Below are positions 24,875 through 32,724 of a stretch of DNA of 44,535 nucleotides, one piece after another (the stretch's first letter is position 1; every line of letters starts with the position of its first letter). The notes beneath the pieces are model-generated. The model ran no database searches. It worked only from the letters and a program-made list of their open reading frames with translations, and was not told the origin of the DNA. This DNA comes from Thermoanaerobaculum sp964488355 (GTDB lineage: Bacteria; Acidobacteriota; Thermoanaerobaculia; Thermoanaerobaculales; Thermoanaerobaculaceae). Location of the stretch: NCBI GenBank assembly GCA_964488355.1, contig CAZAUJ010000020.1, positions 1-44,535 on the forward strand. The letters are read 5' to 3'. The position numbers and the translations under genes were made by a program.

Positions 24875-25793
24875 GCAGCGTCGTGAGGGCACGACAGGCG
24901 GCTTCGGCGGCCAACAGCACGTGATCGGCCACCACCCAAAGGCTCAGCTCCTCACCCGCCTCACCCAGCAGCTGGTACTGCGCGTTCCTGCCCGCTGCGT
25001 GTGAGGGGGCGAGGAGCTTGCGTGCCCGGTGGGCAGTCAAGCCTTGGGCGGTCAGCAACTTCCCCACCTGCTGGGAGTTGGCTGGCTTCTCCAGGCGCAC
25101 GGTCAGAAGCAAGCTGTGTGCGTGGAATACTCCAGCCAGGAGCGCATGCAGCCGCACTTCGGTGTCAGGGAACAGGCCCTGCAATTGCTGCTGTAACTGG
25201 CCGGCTGGTTTGTCCGGGTACGGGATGGCATCGAAGGCCAGTACGGTGGGCAAGAGCTTGCTTTTGGGCGAATGGCCGGAAAGGCGGGCTACTGCCTGGG
25301 CGGCCAGCTCGTCCAACGCCTCGCTTCCCCAAGGGGAAACGGGTGCCAGCACGGTACAGTGGGCCCACTGGGGCGAAAGGGGCGCAAGGGCCTGGAGCAC
25401 CAGGGTCGGAAGCAGCAGCAGGGGGTCGGGAAAGGCCAGCTGGCACTGGCCAGGCGAGGGGGTTAGGGCTGGGGGCGAAGCCAGCACGTTGGCGTTGGCC
25501 AGATCCAAGCACGGGAGACCCGGGTGGGCAGCAAGAAAGGCTGCCAACCGGTCGCGCTGCTCCGGCGCCACGCGCTGGGTGAGCACCACCGCGGCCGCGT
25601 CGCTGAGCTCCTCCCCGTCACCAAGGGGTGACACTACCGCTGCTTCCCCGGCGACCTCAACGAGCACATGCTCCGGCTCCGGCCGCGTATGCAGGTATTG
25701 GCAGCGCAGGTGAGCGAACTCGCGTATCAGGCGCGGGACCAGCTCCTCGCCTAGCAAGGAGGTGGGGTCCAGCACCACCAGCCTACGGGCCAA
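24852..25793 (-). CDS. Aspartate-semialdehyde dehydrogenase-like (USG-1 type) paralogue
   Basis: 313 residues resembling the Asd/USG-1 family: N-terminal LVVLDPTSLLGEELVPRL in place of the NADP loop, the dimerisation-domain segment LAPVSPWGSEALDELAAQAV (Asd: TYQAVSGAG...EL) and FDAIPYPD (Asd: FNVIPH). The active-site NPNC of true Asd is replaced by FPDP (121-124), so the catalytic Cys is absent and dehydrogenase activity is unlikely. USG-1 homologues with this loss are known but their role is unclear. The start is TTG at 25793, 7 bases after AGGAGG; no better codon exists. It overlaps pssA by 11 bases. Confidence 0.75.
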   Translation of the reverse strand: MARRLVVLDPTSLLGEELVPRLIREFAHLRCQYLHTRPEPEHVLVEVAGEAAVVSPLGDGEELSDAAAVVLTQRVAPEQRDRLAAFLAAHPGLPCLDLANANVLASPPALTPSPGQCQLAFPDPLLLLPTLVLQALAPLSPQWAHCTVLAPVSPWGSEALDELAAQAVARLSGHSPKSKLLPTVLAFDAIPYPDKPAGQLQQQLQGLFPDTEVRLHALLAGVFHAHSLLLTVRLEKPANSQQVGKLLTAQGLTAHRARKLLAPSHAAGRNAQYQLLGEAGEELSLWVVADHVLLAAEAACRALTTLLRAPKVA

Positions 25794-26562
25794 GGGGGGC
25801 CTCCTGTTCTGGGGGTGCTACGGCTGCGCGACGGGAAAGCTTGGCCCTAAGCCAGGCCCAGGGCCCGGAGATCAGGTACCCGGCGAGGGCGGCCCCCATG
25901 GCCGGCAGGGGAGAAAAGGCCACCACCGCCACCACCGCCGCCAGGAAGAAGAAGGCCTTGGCCGGCCAGCGTTGCCGCAGGTCCAGGTCCTTGAATGAGC
26001 GATAGCGCACCGTGGAGACCATGAGGAAGGCTATGGCCAACACGAACAGGCAAACGGCCACGCTGGCGGTGGGGGTAACCACCGGCTCAGGGGCAATGAG
26101 CACCATGAGAGTGACCGCGCCGGCCCCAGCGGGAATGGGCAAGCCGACGAAGTAGCGTCGGTCGCCGTGGTCGGCCCGGACGTTGAAGCGGGCGAGCCGC
26201 ACTGAGCCTGCGACCACAAATAGGAAGGCGGCTGCCCAGCCCAGCTTGCCCATACCCCATAGGCCCCATTGGAACGCCAGCACCGCCGGGGCGACGCCAA
26301 AGCTCACAACGTCCGCCAGCGAGTCGTACTCCTTGCCGAACTCGGAGGTGGCCTTGGTGAGGCGGGCAATGCGCCCGTCCAAGCCATCCAAGATCCCCGC
26401 AAGGAAAATCAGCCAACCCGCCAGCTCCAAGCGCCCAGAAATGGCATGCAGGATCGCGGCGAAACCAGCCAGCATGTTGCCCACGGTGAACAGGGAAGGC
26501 AAGAGGAAGATGCCCCGACGTAGCGACTCGCGGCTGGGTCGGCGCGGGCGGTGTAGCCTCAT
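25783..26562 (-). CDS. pssA: CDP-diacylglycerol-serine O-phosphatidyltransferase
   Basis: Membrane enzyme making phosphatidylserine from CDP-diacylglycerol and serine; 259 residues with about 6-8 hydrophobic segments. The CDP-alcohol phosphatidyltransferase signature is complete: DGLDGRIARLTKATSEFGKEYDSLAD (split as D-G-x2-D-G-x2-A-R ... G-x3-D-x3-D). The N-terminal PSLFTVGNMLAGFAA is typical. ATG at 26562 overlaps the psd stop (ATGA). Product feeds psd directly. Confidence 0.93.
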   Translation of the reverse strand: MRLHRPRRPSRESLRRGIFLLPSLFTVGNMLAGFAAILHAISGRLELAGWLIFLAGILDGLDGRIARLTKATSEFGKEYDSLADVVSFGVAPAVLAFQWGLWGMGKLGWAAAFLFVVAGSVRLARFNVRADHGDRRYFVGLPIPAGAGAVTLMVLIAPEPVVTPTASVAVCLFVLAIAFLMVSTVRYRSFKDLDLRQRWPAKAFFFLAAVVAVVAFSPLPAMGAALAGYLISGPWAWLRAKLSRRAAVAPPEQEAPLGP

Positions 26563-27203
26563 GGCCGCTCCCCGTTTGGGAAACGAGCCACGGGCGTTTC
26601 CCCTGCCCGGGTCCGATCTCCTACCTTAACCAGCAGCTGGGCTTCCTTGGGCAGATAAAGCTCCAAGCGCGAGGAGAACTTGATGATGCCCACCCGCTGC
26701 CCACGCTGCAGCTGGTCCCCAACCGATACGGCGCACACCACCCGGCGCGCCAGGGCGCCGGCAATTTGCCGGAAACCCACCGGTCCAAAGGGCGTGCGCA
26801 GCAAGACGAAGCTGTGCTCGTTGAGCTCGCTCGCCTTTGGCCTATACGCCGGCCATTTCTTGCCCTTTCGCCAATAAGCCTCGACCACCTCGCCTGCCAC
26901 CGGCGCCCGGTTCACATGCACGTCCAGCGGGGACATGAAAATGGCTATGGCCTGGTGCAAGCCTTTGGCCCTTACCCACTCGGGCGGCTCTCCCACCTCC
27001 ACCACCGTGCCATCGGCCGGGGCCAGGACTACCTGCGCCGGCTGTAAGCTGTTGCGCTCGGGGTTGCGGAAGAAGAAGGCAAAGGCAATCCCCAAAAGAA
27101 AAAACAAGACCGCCAGCGGACGCCAGCCCACTATGAGGCTTGCCAGCACGAGCACCGCACTCCACCCTAGGTAGGGGAGGCCCTCCGGATCCAACCAGCC
27201 CAT
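26559..27203 (-). CDS. psd: Phosphatidylserine decarboxylase proenzyme, short type
   Basis: Pyruvoyl-dependent decarboxylase converting phosphatidylserine to phosphatidylethanolamine; 214 residues, the length of the short (non-E. coli) class. Two N-terminal membrane helices, then APADGTVVEV with the catalytic Asp (about 64), SPLDVHVNRAPVAG with the His (about 96), and the self-cleavage region IIKFSSRLELYLP (173-185). In most members the cleavage site reads FGSR (Gly-Ser); here it is FSSR, so cleavage would be Ser177-Ser178. The ATG at 27203 lies 3 bases from the DUF465 stop. Confidence 0.92.
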   Translation of the reverse strand: MGWLDPEGLPYLGWSAVLVLASLIVGWRPLAVLFFLLGIAFAFFFRNPERNSLQPAQVVLAPADGTVVEVGEPPEWVRAKGLHQAIAIFMSPLDVHVNRAPVAGEVVEAYWRKGKKWPAYRPKASELNEHSFVLLRTPFGPVGFRQIAGALARRVVCAVSVGDQLQRGQRVGIIKFSSRLELYLPKEAQLLVKVGDRTRAGETPVARFPNGERP

Positions 27204-27206
27204 GCT

Positions 27207-27428
27207 TTAGTTGCTGCCGTATTTGCGCAGCATGGCTTCCATTTGGTCTTTCAGCCGCAGCTTTTCTTTCTTGAGCAGCTTTTCCTCCTGCTCTTCTTCC
27301 GGGGTGAGAAAGCTCTTGCGAGCCAGCTCGGCCAGCCGGCGCTCCTTGGCCTGGTGGGCCTCGAAAAGCTTGCGGAACTCCGGGTCCTCTTGCGCCAGCT
27401 TAGCGCGCAGCTCCTGGGCATCGCTCAT
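27207..27428 (-). CDS. Small DUF465 (YdcH-like) coiled-coil protein
   Basis: 73 residues, strongly charged and helical: DPEFRKLFEAHQAKERRLAELARKS followed by TPEEEQEEKLLKKEKLRLKDQM. This matches the DUF465/YdcH layout of a two-helix hairpin with an H-x3-D/E-R-like centre. Function unknown in the family. The ATG at 27428 is used because GGGAGG is 5 bases before it; a GTG two codons earlier overlaps that site. It heads the psd-pssA unit. Confidence 0.85.
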   Translation of the reverse strand: MSDAQELRAKLAQEDPEFRKLFEAHQAKERRLAELARKSFLTPEEEQEEKLLKKEKLRLKDQMEAMLRKYGSN

Positions 27429-27511
27429 GGGCACCTCCCGCTCGCGGAAGCCTCGAGCATCGGCATCATGCTACCACGCCCGGGCTGCCTGGCGAAGAGC
27501 AGAAGGCTACC

Positions 27512-27997
27512 ATGGTAGGGAGGATGGGCACGGTCGAGGCGGTTCCCACGTTCGTCTGCGATACCATGTTGGGCACCTTGGCCCGGTGGTTGCGGTTTGC
27601 TGGTTTCGACGTGGTTTTCGATCCCAGTTTGGCTGATGCGACCTTAAGAGCGCTGGCTCGGGCGCAGGGGCGGTGGCTTTTGACCCAGGACCGGGAGTTG
27701 GCGGCCAAGGCTGGGCCGCGCGTGGTGTTGCTGCCGGGCCGGAAGCTCTCTGAGCAGGTGGGGGAGCTGCGGCGGCGGCTAGGCTTGCGAGCCGATCCGG
27801 CGCGTTTTTTCACCCGCTGCTCGCGCTGTAACGGCCTGTTGGCTGCCGTTTCTCGGGAGGAGGTGGTGCGCCTGGTGCCTCCCTTCGTGGCTGTCCATGC
27901 GCAGGGCTTTGCTCGCTGCCTGGGCTGTGGCCGGGTTTACTGGCCTGGAACTCATGTTCCCCGCATAGCTGCGACGTTGCGCCAGCTGTTTGCCTGA
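27512..27997 (+). CDS. Mut7-C RNase-domain protein with zinc ribbon
   Basis: 161 residues. The N-terminal PIN-like Mut7-C domain starts FVCDTMLGTLARWLRFAGFDVVFDP and has LLTQDREL with its acidic residue. The C-terminal half carries a four-cysteine zinc ribbon (TRCSRCNGLLAAVSREEV ... RCLGCGRVYWPGTHV). This architecture is common in bacteria and predicted to be an RNase, but a biological role is not established. ATG at 27512 has AGAAGG before it; an in-frame ATG four codons later is an alternative. Confidence 0.88.
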   Translation: MVGRMGTVEAVPTFVCDTMLGTLARWLRFAGFDVVFDPSLADATLRALARAQGRWLLTQDRELAAKAGPRVVLLPGRKLSEQVGELRRRLGLRADPARFFTRCSRCNGLLAAVSREEVVRLVPPFVAVHAQGFARCLGCGRVYWPGTHVPRIAATLRQLFA

Positions 27998-28021
27998 CAG
28001 GGAGGGGTTGGCCGGCGACCC

Positions 28022-29143
28022 TCAAGCTTTGGCCAGCACGAGCGCCACCGCCGATCCTCCACCAGCTAGGGCGGTAACCAGGGCGTTGCCCACGGGCTGC
28101 CTTGGTGGGCCGAACCCCGCCAGGCGCAAGGGCTCGGACACAGGCCAGGCGGGCCGCACCTGACCTTGGAGCACCAGGCTGGCCACCACTGCCCGCAAAG
28201 CGGAGGCAAAGGCGCCCTCGCCCAGCCTCTCGGTGACCGAGCCCACCACCGCCGGGCGCGAGCGGGAAAAGAGGGTGGCCAGGGCTTCGGCCTCCAGCTG
28301 GGCCAGAATGGGCGAGCCGTTAGCCAAGCTCACCACCAGCTCCACCTCTTCCGCTACCAGCTGCGCTTGAGCCAGGGCCTTCTGGCAGGCGCGCAGGAGG
28401 CTGTCGGGAGTGTCCGGGTACCGGTAGGTAGCACCAGGCTGAGCGGCAGCCCCTACGCCGAGGATCACCACTGCGGCTTCTTGGCTCAGTAGGCACAAAG
28501 CCGCCCCTTCCCCCAAGGTGAGGCCTGGGCGGCCATCCCCTTTGAGGGCCCGCAAGCGGTGAAAGGTTTCGGCGTTGAGCCACTGCGCCTCGTCCACGCC
28601 CCCAGCCAGCATGGCGTTGACCTTGCCTGCGCGCACCAGGCGCCAACCCTCGGCAATGGCCCGCAAGCCCCCGGCTTGTTTTTCGAAAAAGGTGAGGTTG
28701 GCACCGCCCAAGCCCTCCAGGATCCCCACGTGGCTGGCTGGCGCGTTGGCCACGCTGTTAGGAAAGTGCATGGGCGGCGCTTCTTCCGGTCCCAGGGTAA
28801 AGACCGCCTGCAGAATCTCGCAAAGGGGCGAGGTGCCGGCAGTCCACGTGCCCAGGGCCACGCCCAGCGACTCTTTCGGCCACGGCAACTCCCCGGCAGC
28901 CGCCAGAGCCTGGCGGCTGGCCACCGCTGCCAAGCGCGAGGCCCGGTCCAGGCGCCGGGCCACCAACGGGGGCAGCACGCCTTTGGGATCGAAATCCTGG
29001 CAGGTGGCCACCGGCAGAGGCGGCGCATCGGGGCGGGCAAGTCCCAGCTTGGGGGTGAAGAGGGGGTCTTCCAGGGCACGGCACAAGGCCTCGGTGCCCA
29101 TGCCGGCAGCGCTCACCACCCCCAGAGCACGAATGCCCACCAC
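28022..29143 (-). CDS. Ketosynthase-like protein with Gln in place of Cys (chain-length-factor type)
   Basis: 373 residues with a thiolase/KS fold but no condensing-enzyme active site. Where KS enzymes have TACSS, this reads FFEKQAGGLRA, with Gln156 at the Cys position; the HGTGT His motif is VSLANGSP and the NxFGFGG end is TALAGGGSA. Cys-to-Gln with QAGG is the known hallmark of KS-beta (chain-length factor, malonyl decarboxylase) in type II polyketide synthases. The gene directly follows a competent KS on the same strand (TGA, one base, GTG), the classic KS-alpha/KS-beta order. GTG at 29143 follows GGGGAGGG; GTG at 29140 is also possible. Confidence 0.8.
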   Translation of the reverse strand: MVGIRALGVVSAAGMGTEALCRALEDPLFTPKLGLARPDAPPLPVATCQDFDPKGVLPPLVARRLDRASRLAAVASRQALAAAGELPWPKESLGVALGTWTAGTSPLCEILQAVFTLGPEEAPPMHFPNSVANAPASHVGILEGLGGANLTFFEKQAGGLRAIAEGWRLVRAGKVNAMLAGGVDEAQWLNAETFHRLRALKGDGRPGLTLGEGAALCLLSQEAAVVILGVGAAAQPGATYRYPDTPDSLLRACQKALAQAQLVAEEVELVVSLANGSPILAQLEAEALATLFSRSRPAVVGSVTERLGEGAFASALRAVVASLVLQGQVRPAWPVSEPLRLAGFGPPRQPVGNALVTALAGGGSAVALVLAKA

Positions 29144-29144
29144 C

Positions 29145-30353
29145 TCAGGCCCTCCCCAAGGCAAGTACCGCCGAGTTCCCACCGAAGGCAAAGGAAGAAG
29201 ACAGAGCCACCTCCACCTGCTGCTGACGGGGACCCTCGGCAATGGGGTCCAACGGACAGGCGGGGTCCAGTTGCTCGCACCCGACCGTGGGCGGGAGCAC
29301 GCCCTCGGCCAAAGCCAGCACGGTGATAGCTGCCTCCAGGGCGCCGGCGGCGCATAGGCAGTGGCCAATGGCCCCCTTCACCGAGGAGATGGGCAGCTGC
29401 TCGAGTCGCTCGCCAAACACCAAGGCATAGGCGGCGCACTCCGCCGGGTCGTTCTGTTGCGTGGCTGTGCCGTGGGCGTTAATGTAGCCCACGTCGTCCA
29501 CGGCCAGACCGGCGTCGGCCAGTGCGGCTCGCAGGGTGCGGGCCCAGGGGGCCCCGGTGGGCTCCGGCTGGGTCATGTGGTAGGCATCGTTGGTCACGCC
29601 GTAGCCCAGAACCCGGGCGAGGGGTCTGGCCCCTCGTCGGCGAACCGCCTGCGCCTCTTCCAGCACCAGCACCGCAGCCCCTTCCCCAATGGACAGGCCC
29701 TGGCGCCGGCGGTCGAAGGGCCGGGCCCGGTGAGGATCCACAGCGCGCAGGGAGTTGAAGCCGGTGAAGGTCAACCGGCAGAGAGCATCGGCCCCGCCAG
29801 CCAGCACCACCTCTGCTCTTCCCTGGCGGATGAGCTGGGCGCCCAAACCCACGGCGATGGTGGAGGAGGAACAGGCGGTGGTCACGGTGATGCGCTCGCC
29901 GCAAAGTTGCCACGCAGCAGCTAGTCGATCAGCAGGGACATCCTGCGGGACCTCCAAAAGCTCAGCCAACCCGCGTGTGTGGGGTCCTCCCTGCAGGCGC
30001 CGGGCGAAGAAGCCCTCCGCCTCAAACAGGCCGGCGGCCCCGCCACCGAAAACCACGGCCCAATCTGCCCCAGGTGGGGGCTGCAGCTGGGCCTGTTCTA
30101 GCGCCTCGCGGGCCGCGGCCAAAGCGAAGCGGCTGGCGCGGCAGGCGTGAGCCAGGGCCAGGGGATGCAGGCCGTGCAGGTCCAGCCGGCTTTCGTTCAC
30201 CTGGGCGGCGGTGCGGGAGCGGAAGCCTTCGGTGGGGAAAAGGGTGAGGGGCCCGATGCCGGTTTCGCCGGCCAATAGGCGCCTCCAGGTGAGCGCCCGG
30301 GTGGCGCCCAAGGCGGACACCACCCCCACACCGGTGACCACCACCTCAGGCAT
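29145..30353 (-). CDS. Beta-ketoacyl-ACP synthase (FabF-like, KS-alpha)
   Basis: 402-residue condensing enzyme. The catalytic triad is intact: Cys161 in TVTTACSSSTIAVG, His294 in NAHGTATQQNDP, and His331 with Lys326 in SSVKGAIGHCLCAAGA; the end motif is SSSFAFGGNSAVL. It extends acyl-ACP by malonyl-ACP condensation. It is paired with a catalytically altered partner and no fabD, fabG or acpP are adjacent, so it more likely belongs to a specialised acyl or polyketide pathway than to housekeeping fatty acid synthesis. The ACP at 5469-5741 is a candidate carrier (inference). Confidence 0.92.
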   Translation of the reverse strand: MPEVVVTGVGVVSALGATRALTWRRLLAGETGIGPLTLFPTEGFRSRTAAQVNESRLDLHGLHPLALAHACRASRFALAAAREALEQAQLQPPPGADWAVVFGGGAAGLFEAEGFFARRLQGGPHTRGLAELLEVPQDVPADRLAAAWQLCGERITVTTACSSSTIAVGLGAQLIRQGRAEVVLAGGADALCRLTFTGFNSLRAVDPHRARPFDRRRQGLSIGEGAAVLVLEEAQAVRRRGARPLARVLGYGVTNDAYHMTQPEPTGAPWARTLRAALADAGLAVDDVGYINAHGTATQQNDPAECAAYALVFGERLEQLPISSVKGAIGHCLCAAGALEAAITVLALAEGVLPPTVGCEQLDPACPLDPIAEGPRQQQVEVALSSSFAFGGNSAVLALGRA

Positions 30354-30380
30354 TGCTGCAGGGTAAAGGGAAGGCGGCCT

Positions 30381-31364
30381 TCAAAAGGAGCGGTCCCCGC
30401 CCAGCAGGTCCCCCACGGGTCCTAGGAGGGAACCTTCCTCCCGCTTGCCACCGGGCAAGGCGGCTTGCAGCATGCGGCCTGCCAGGCGCGAGAAGGGAAG
30501 GGACTGCAGCCACACCCGACCCGGACCCGCAAGCCGGGCAAAAAACACCCCTTCGCCGCCAAAGAGCATGGACTTCACCCCGCCCACGCGCTCCACGTCA
30601 AAATCTACCGTGGGCTCGAAGGCCACCACGCAGCCGGTGTCCAGGTGGGCCGTCTCTCCAGCTGCCAGCGTCCGCTCCACTACCGTTCCGCCCGCATGGA
30701 CGAAGACCAAGCCGTCACCCTCTAGCTTTTCCATGATGAAGCCCTCGCCGCCAAAGAGGCCGGTGAGGATTTTCCTCTGGAAAAAGATTCCCAAGCTCAC
30801 ACCTCGAGCGGCGGCTAGGAAGGAGTCTTTTTGGCAGACAAGCTGTCCACCCACGTCGGGCAGGTGAATGGGCAAGATAGTACCTGGAAAGGGAGCGGCG
30901 AAGGCCACCCGCGCCTTTCCCGCACCCTTGTTGGTAAAAAGGGTGATGAACAGGCTCTCGCCGGTGAGTAGCCTCTTGCCGGCGGAAAGGAGCTTGTCCA
31001 TCAGCCCAGCCTCGCGCGAGGCGTCGCCGAAAACCGTTTCCATCACCACTGCCGGATCCTTGTACATCATGGCACCAGCTTCGGCGATGGCCGATTCCCC
31101 GGGGTCCAGCTCCACCTCCACGAACTGCATCTCGTGCCCGAAGATGCGGTAGTCAATTTCGTCCGCCCGGCTGCGGCGCGGAGCGGGGGGTGGGGTGGGG
31201 GTTGTGGTGGCTGCCAGCTCCGGCAGCGCGCGGATAGGGACCCAATCGGCCAGCCCCTCGCGCCAGCAAAAGCCCTCTGGGTTAGCAGCGGCCTGGGCCC
31301 TGGCCTGAGCTTCCTCCAGGGGGCCCAGCCGGGTGCTGCCGTAAAGGAAGTACCACGAAGCCAT
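30381..31364 (-). CDS. GYF_2 domain fused to an AIM24/TIGR00266 protein
   Basis: 327 residues. The first 50 form a GYF_2-like domain (WYFLYGSTRLGPLEEAQARAQA ... GLADWVPIRALPELAA). A Pro/Thr linker follows, then a full AIM24 (DUF124) beta-sandwich domain: MQFVEVELDPGESAIAEAGAMMYKD, GESLFITLFTNKG, GGQLVCQKDSFLAAARGV, and GGEGFIMEKLEGDGLVFVHAGG. Proteins of this family are of unknown biochemical role; the GYF-type head suggests peptide or membrane-associated binding. ATG at 31364 follows AGGAGG. It is 27 bases upstream of the KS gene and could be co-transcribed with it. Confidence 0.85.
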   Translation of the reverse strand: MASWYFLYGSTRLGPLEEAQARAQAAANPEGFCWREGLADWVPIRALPELAATTTPTPPPAPRRSRADEIDYRIFGHEMQFVEVELDPGESAIAEAGAMMYKDPAVVMETVFGDASREAGLMDKLLSAGKRLLTGESLFITLFTNKGAGKARVAFAAPFPGTILPIHLPDVGGQLVCQKDSFLAAARGVSLGIFFQRKILTGLFGGEGFIMEKLEGDGLVFVHAGGTVVERTLAAGETAHLDTGCVVAFEPTVDFDVERVGGVKSMLFGGEGVFFARLAGPGRVWLQSLPFSRLAGRMLQAALPGGKREEGSLLGPVGDLLGGDRSF

Positions 31365-31457
31365 GTCGCCTCCTTGGTTGCATTGTAGCCGGGGACGGCA
31401 GCTCTCGGCCAGTGGGCCCTTGGGCTACACTGAGCAGCGGAAAGGCGGGAGGCCGTG

Positions 31458-32639
31458 ATGGAAAAGTTGGCGCGCATGCAACGGGAGCTGGCAAACGCCG
31501 GAATAGACGGGTGGCTGTTTTTTGATTTCCACAACCGCGATCCCATTGCCTACCGCATCCTGGGCTTAGAGTTCGGCAAGTTCACCAGCCGGCGCTGGTT
31601 CTACCTGGTGCCCAAGGCGGGCCAGCCGGTCAAGCTCGTTTCGGCGGTGGAGGCGGCCAAGCTGGACCGCTTGCCCGGGCAAAAGCGGGTTTACCGCTCC
31701 TGGCGGGAGCTGGCCGAGCACCTGCGCGCCATGCTGGACGGCCTGTCCACCGTGGCCATGCAGTACTCCCCGCGCGGCGACGTCCCCTACGTTTCCATCG
31801 TGGATGCGGGCACGGTGGAGCTGGTGCGTTCTTGCGGTGTGGAGGTGGTTTCCTCTGCCTCGCTGGTACAAACCTTCGAGGCGGTGCTTACCCCTGAACA
31901 GCTGGAAACCCACCGTCGGGCGGGAGAGCTAGTCCACACCATCAAGGACCAGGCCTTTGCTTTGGTGCGGCAGAAGGTGCGGGCTGGGGAGGTGATAACC
32001 CCCTATGAGGTGCAGCAGTTCATCCTGCGGCGCTTTGCCGATGAGGGGCTGACCTGCTGCGGTGAGGCCCCCATTGTGGGCACCAACGAGCAGCCGGCTG
32101 ACCCGCATTTTGAACCCACACCGGAAAACGCTCGTCCCATAAAGGTGGGTGACACACTGCTTTTGGACCTTTGGGCCAAGCTGGACCAGCCGTCGGCGGT
32201 TTTTTACGACATCACCTGGTGCGCCTATGTGGGGGACCAGCCACCCGTCAAGTATGTGGAGATTTTCCAGCTGGCCTGCCGGGCGAGGGATGCGGCTTTA
32301 GCGCTGGTGCAAGAGCGCTTCGCCAAAGGCGAACCGCTGTACGGCTACGAGGTGGACGATGCGGCGCGGGAGGTGATCGAGGCGGGAGGCTACGGCCCCT
32401 ACTTTGTGCACCGCACCGGCCACAGCATCGGTGTGGAGGTGCACGGAAACGGCGCCAACTTGGACAACTTGGAAACCCGAGATAGCCGCCCGTTGGTGCC
32501 CGGCCTTTGTTTTTCCATCGAACCTGGCATTTACTTCCCGGGAGAGATGGCGGTACGCACCGAAATTAACGTGGCCATCTCCCACGAAGGCCGAGCTGAG
32601 GTCTTCGGCCCCATCCAGCGGGAGCTGGTACTGCTCTAA
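31458..32639 (+). CDS. M24-family metallopeptidase (Xaa-Pro aminopeptidase-like)
   Basis: 393 residues. An N-terminal creatinase-type domain (GIDGWLFFDFHNRDPIAYRILG) is followed by the pita-bread catalytic domain. The five metal ligands can be located: Asp in LLLDLWAKL, Asp in VFYDITWC, His in HRTGHSIGVEVHG, Glu in FSIEPGIYFPG and Glu in VRTEINVAI. It probably removes N-terminal residues before proline or splits dipeptides. The ATG at 31458 has GGGAGG 5 bases before it; a GTG one codon earlier is less well spaced. It is divergent from the GYF-AIM24 gene. Confidence 0.9.
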   Translation: MEKLARMQRELANAGIDGWLFFDFHNRDPIAYRILGLEFGKFTSRRWFYLVPKAGQPVKLVSAVEAAKLDRLPGQKRVYRSWRELAEHLRAMLDGLSTVAMQYSPRGDVPYVSIVDAGTVELVRSCGVEVVSSASLVQTFEAVLTPEQLETHRRAGELVHTIKDQAFALVRQKVRAGEVITPYEVQQFILRRFADEGLTCCGEAPIVGTNEQPADPHFEPTPENARPIKVGDTLLLDLWAKLDQPSAVFYDITWCAYVGDQPPVKYVEIFQLACRARDAALALVQERFAKGEPLYGYEVDDAAREVIEAGGYGPYFVHRTGHSIGVEVHGNGANLDNLETRDSRPLVPGLCFSIEPGIYFPGEMAVRTEINVAISHEGRAEVFGPIQRELVLL

Positions 32640-32641
32640 AG

Positions 32642-32667
32642 TTTGCGCCAGCGCAAAGACGCTTTTT
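32642..32667 (+). terminator. Possible weak terminator or palindrome after the M24 gene
   Basis: TTTGCGC-CA-GCGCAAA (32642-32657) is a perfect 7-base inverted repeat starting 3 bases after the stop codon, followed after five bases by TTTTT. The tight loop and the gap before the T run make it a poor classical terminator; it might instead be a protein-binding palindrome ahead of norC. Confidence 0.35.
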
Positions 32668-32724
32668 CCTCTCCACCCCAGCTTCTCCAGGGGAGGCCAA
32701 AGGTCTTCCCGGAAAGGAGGGGGT

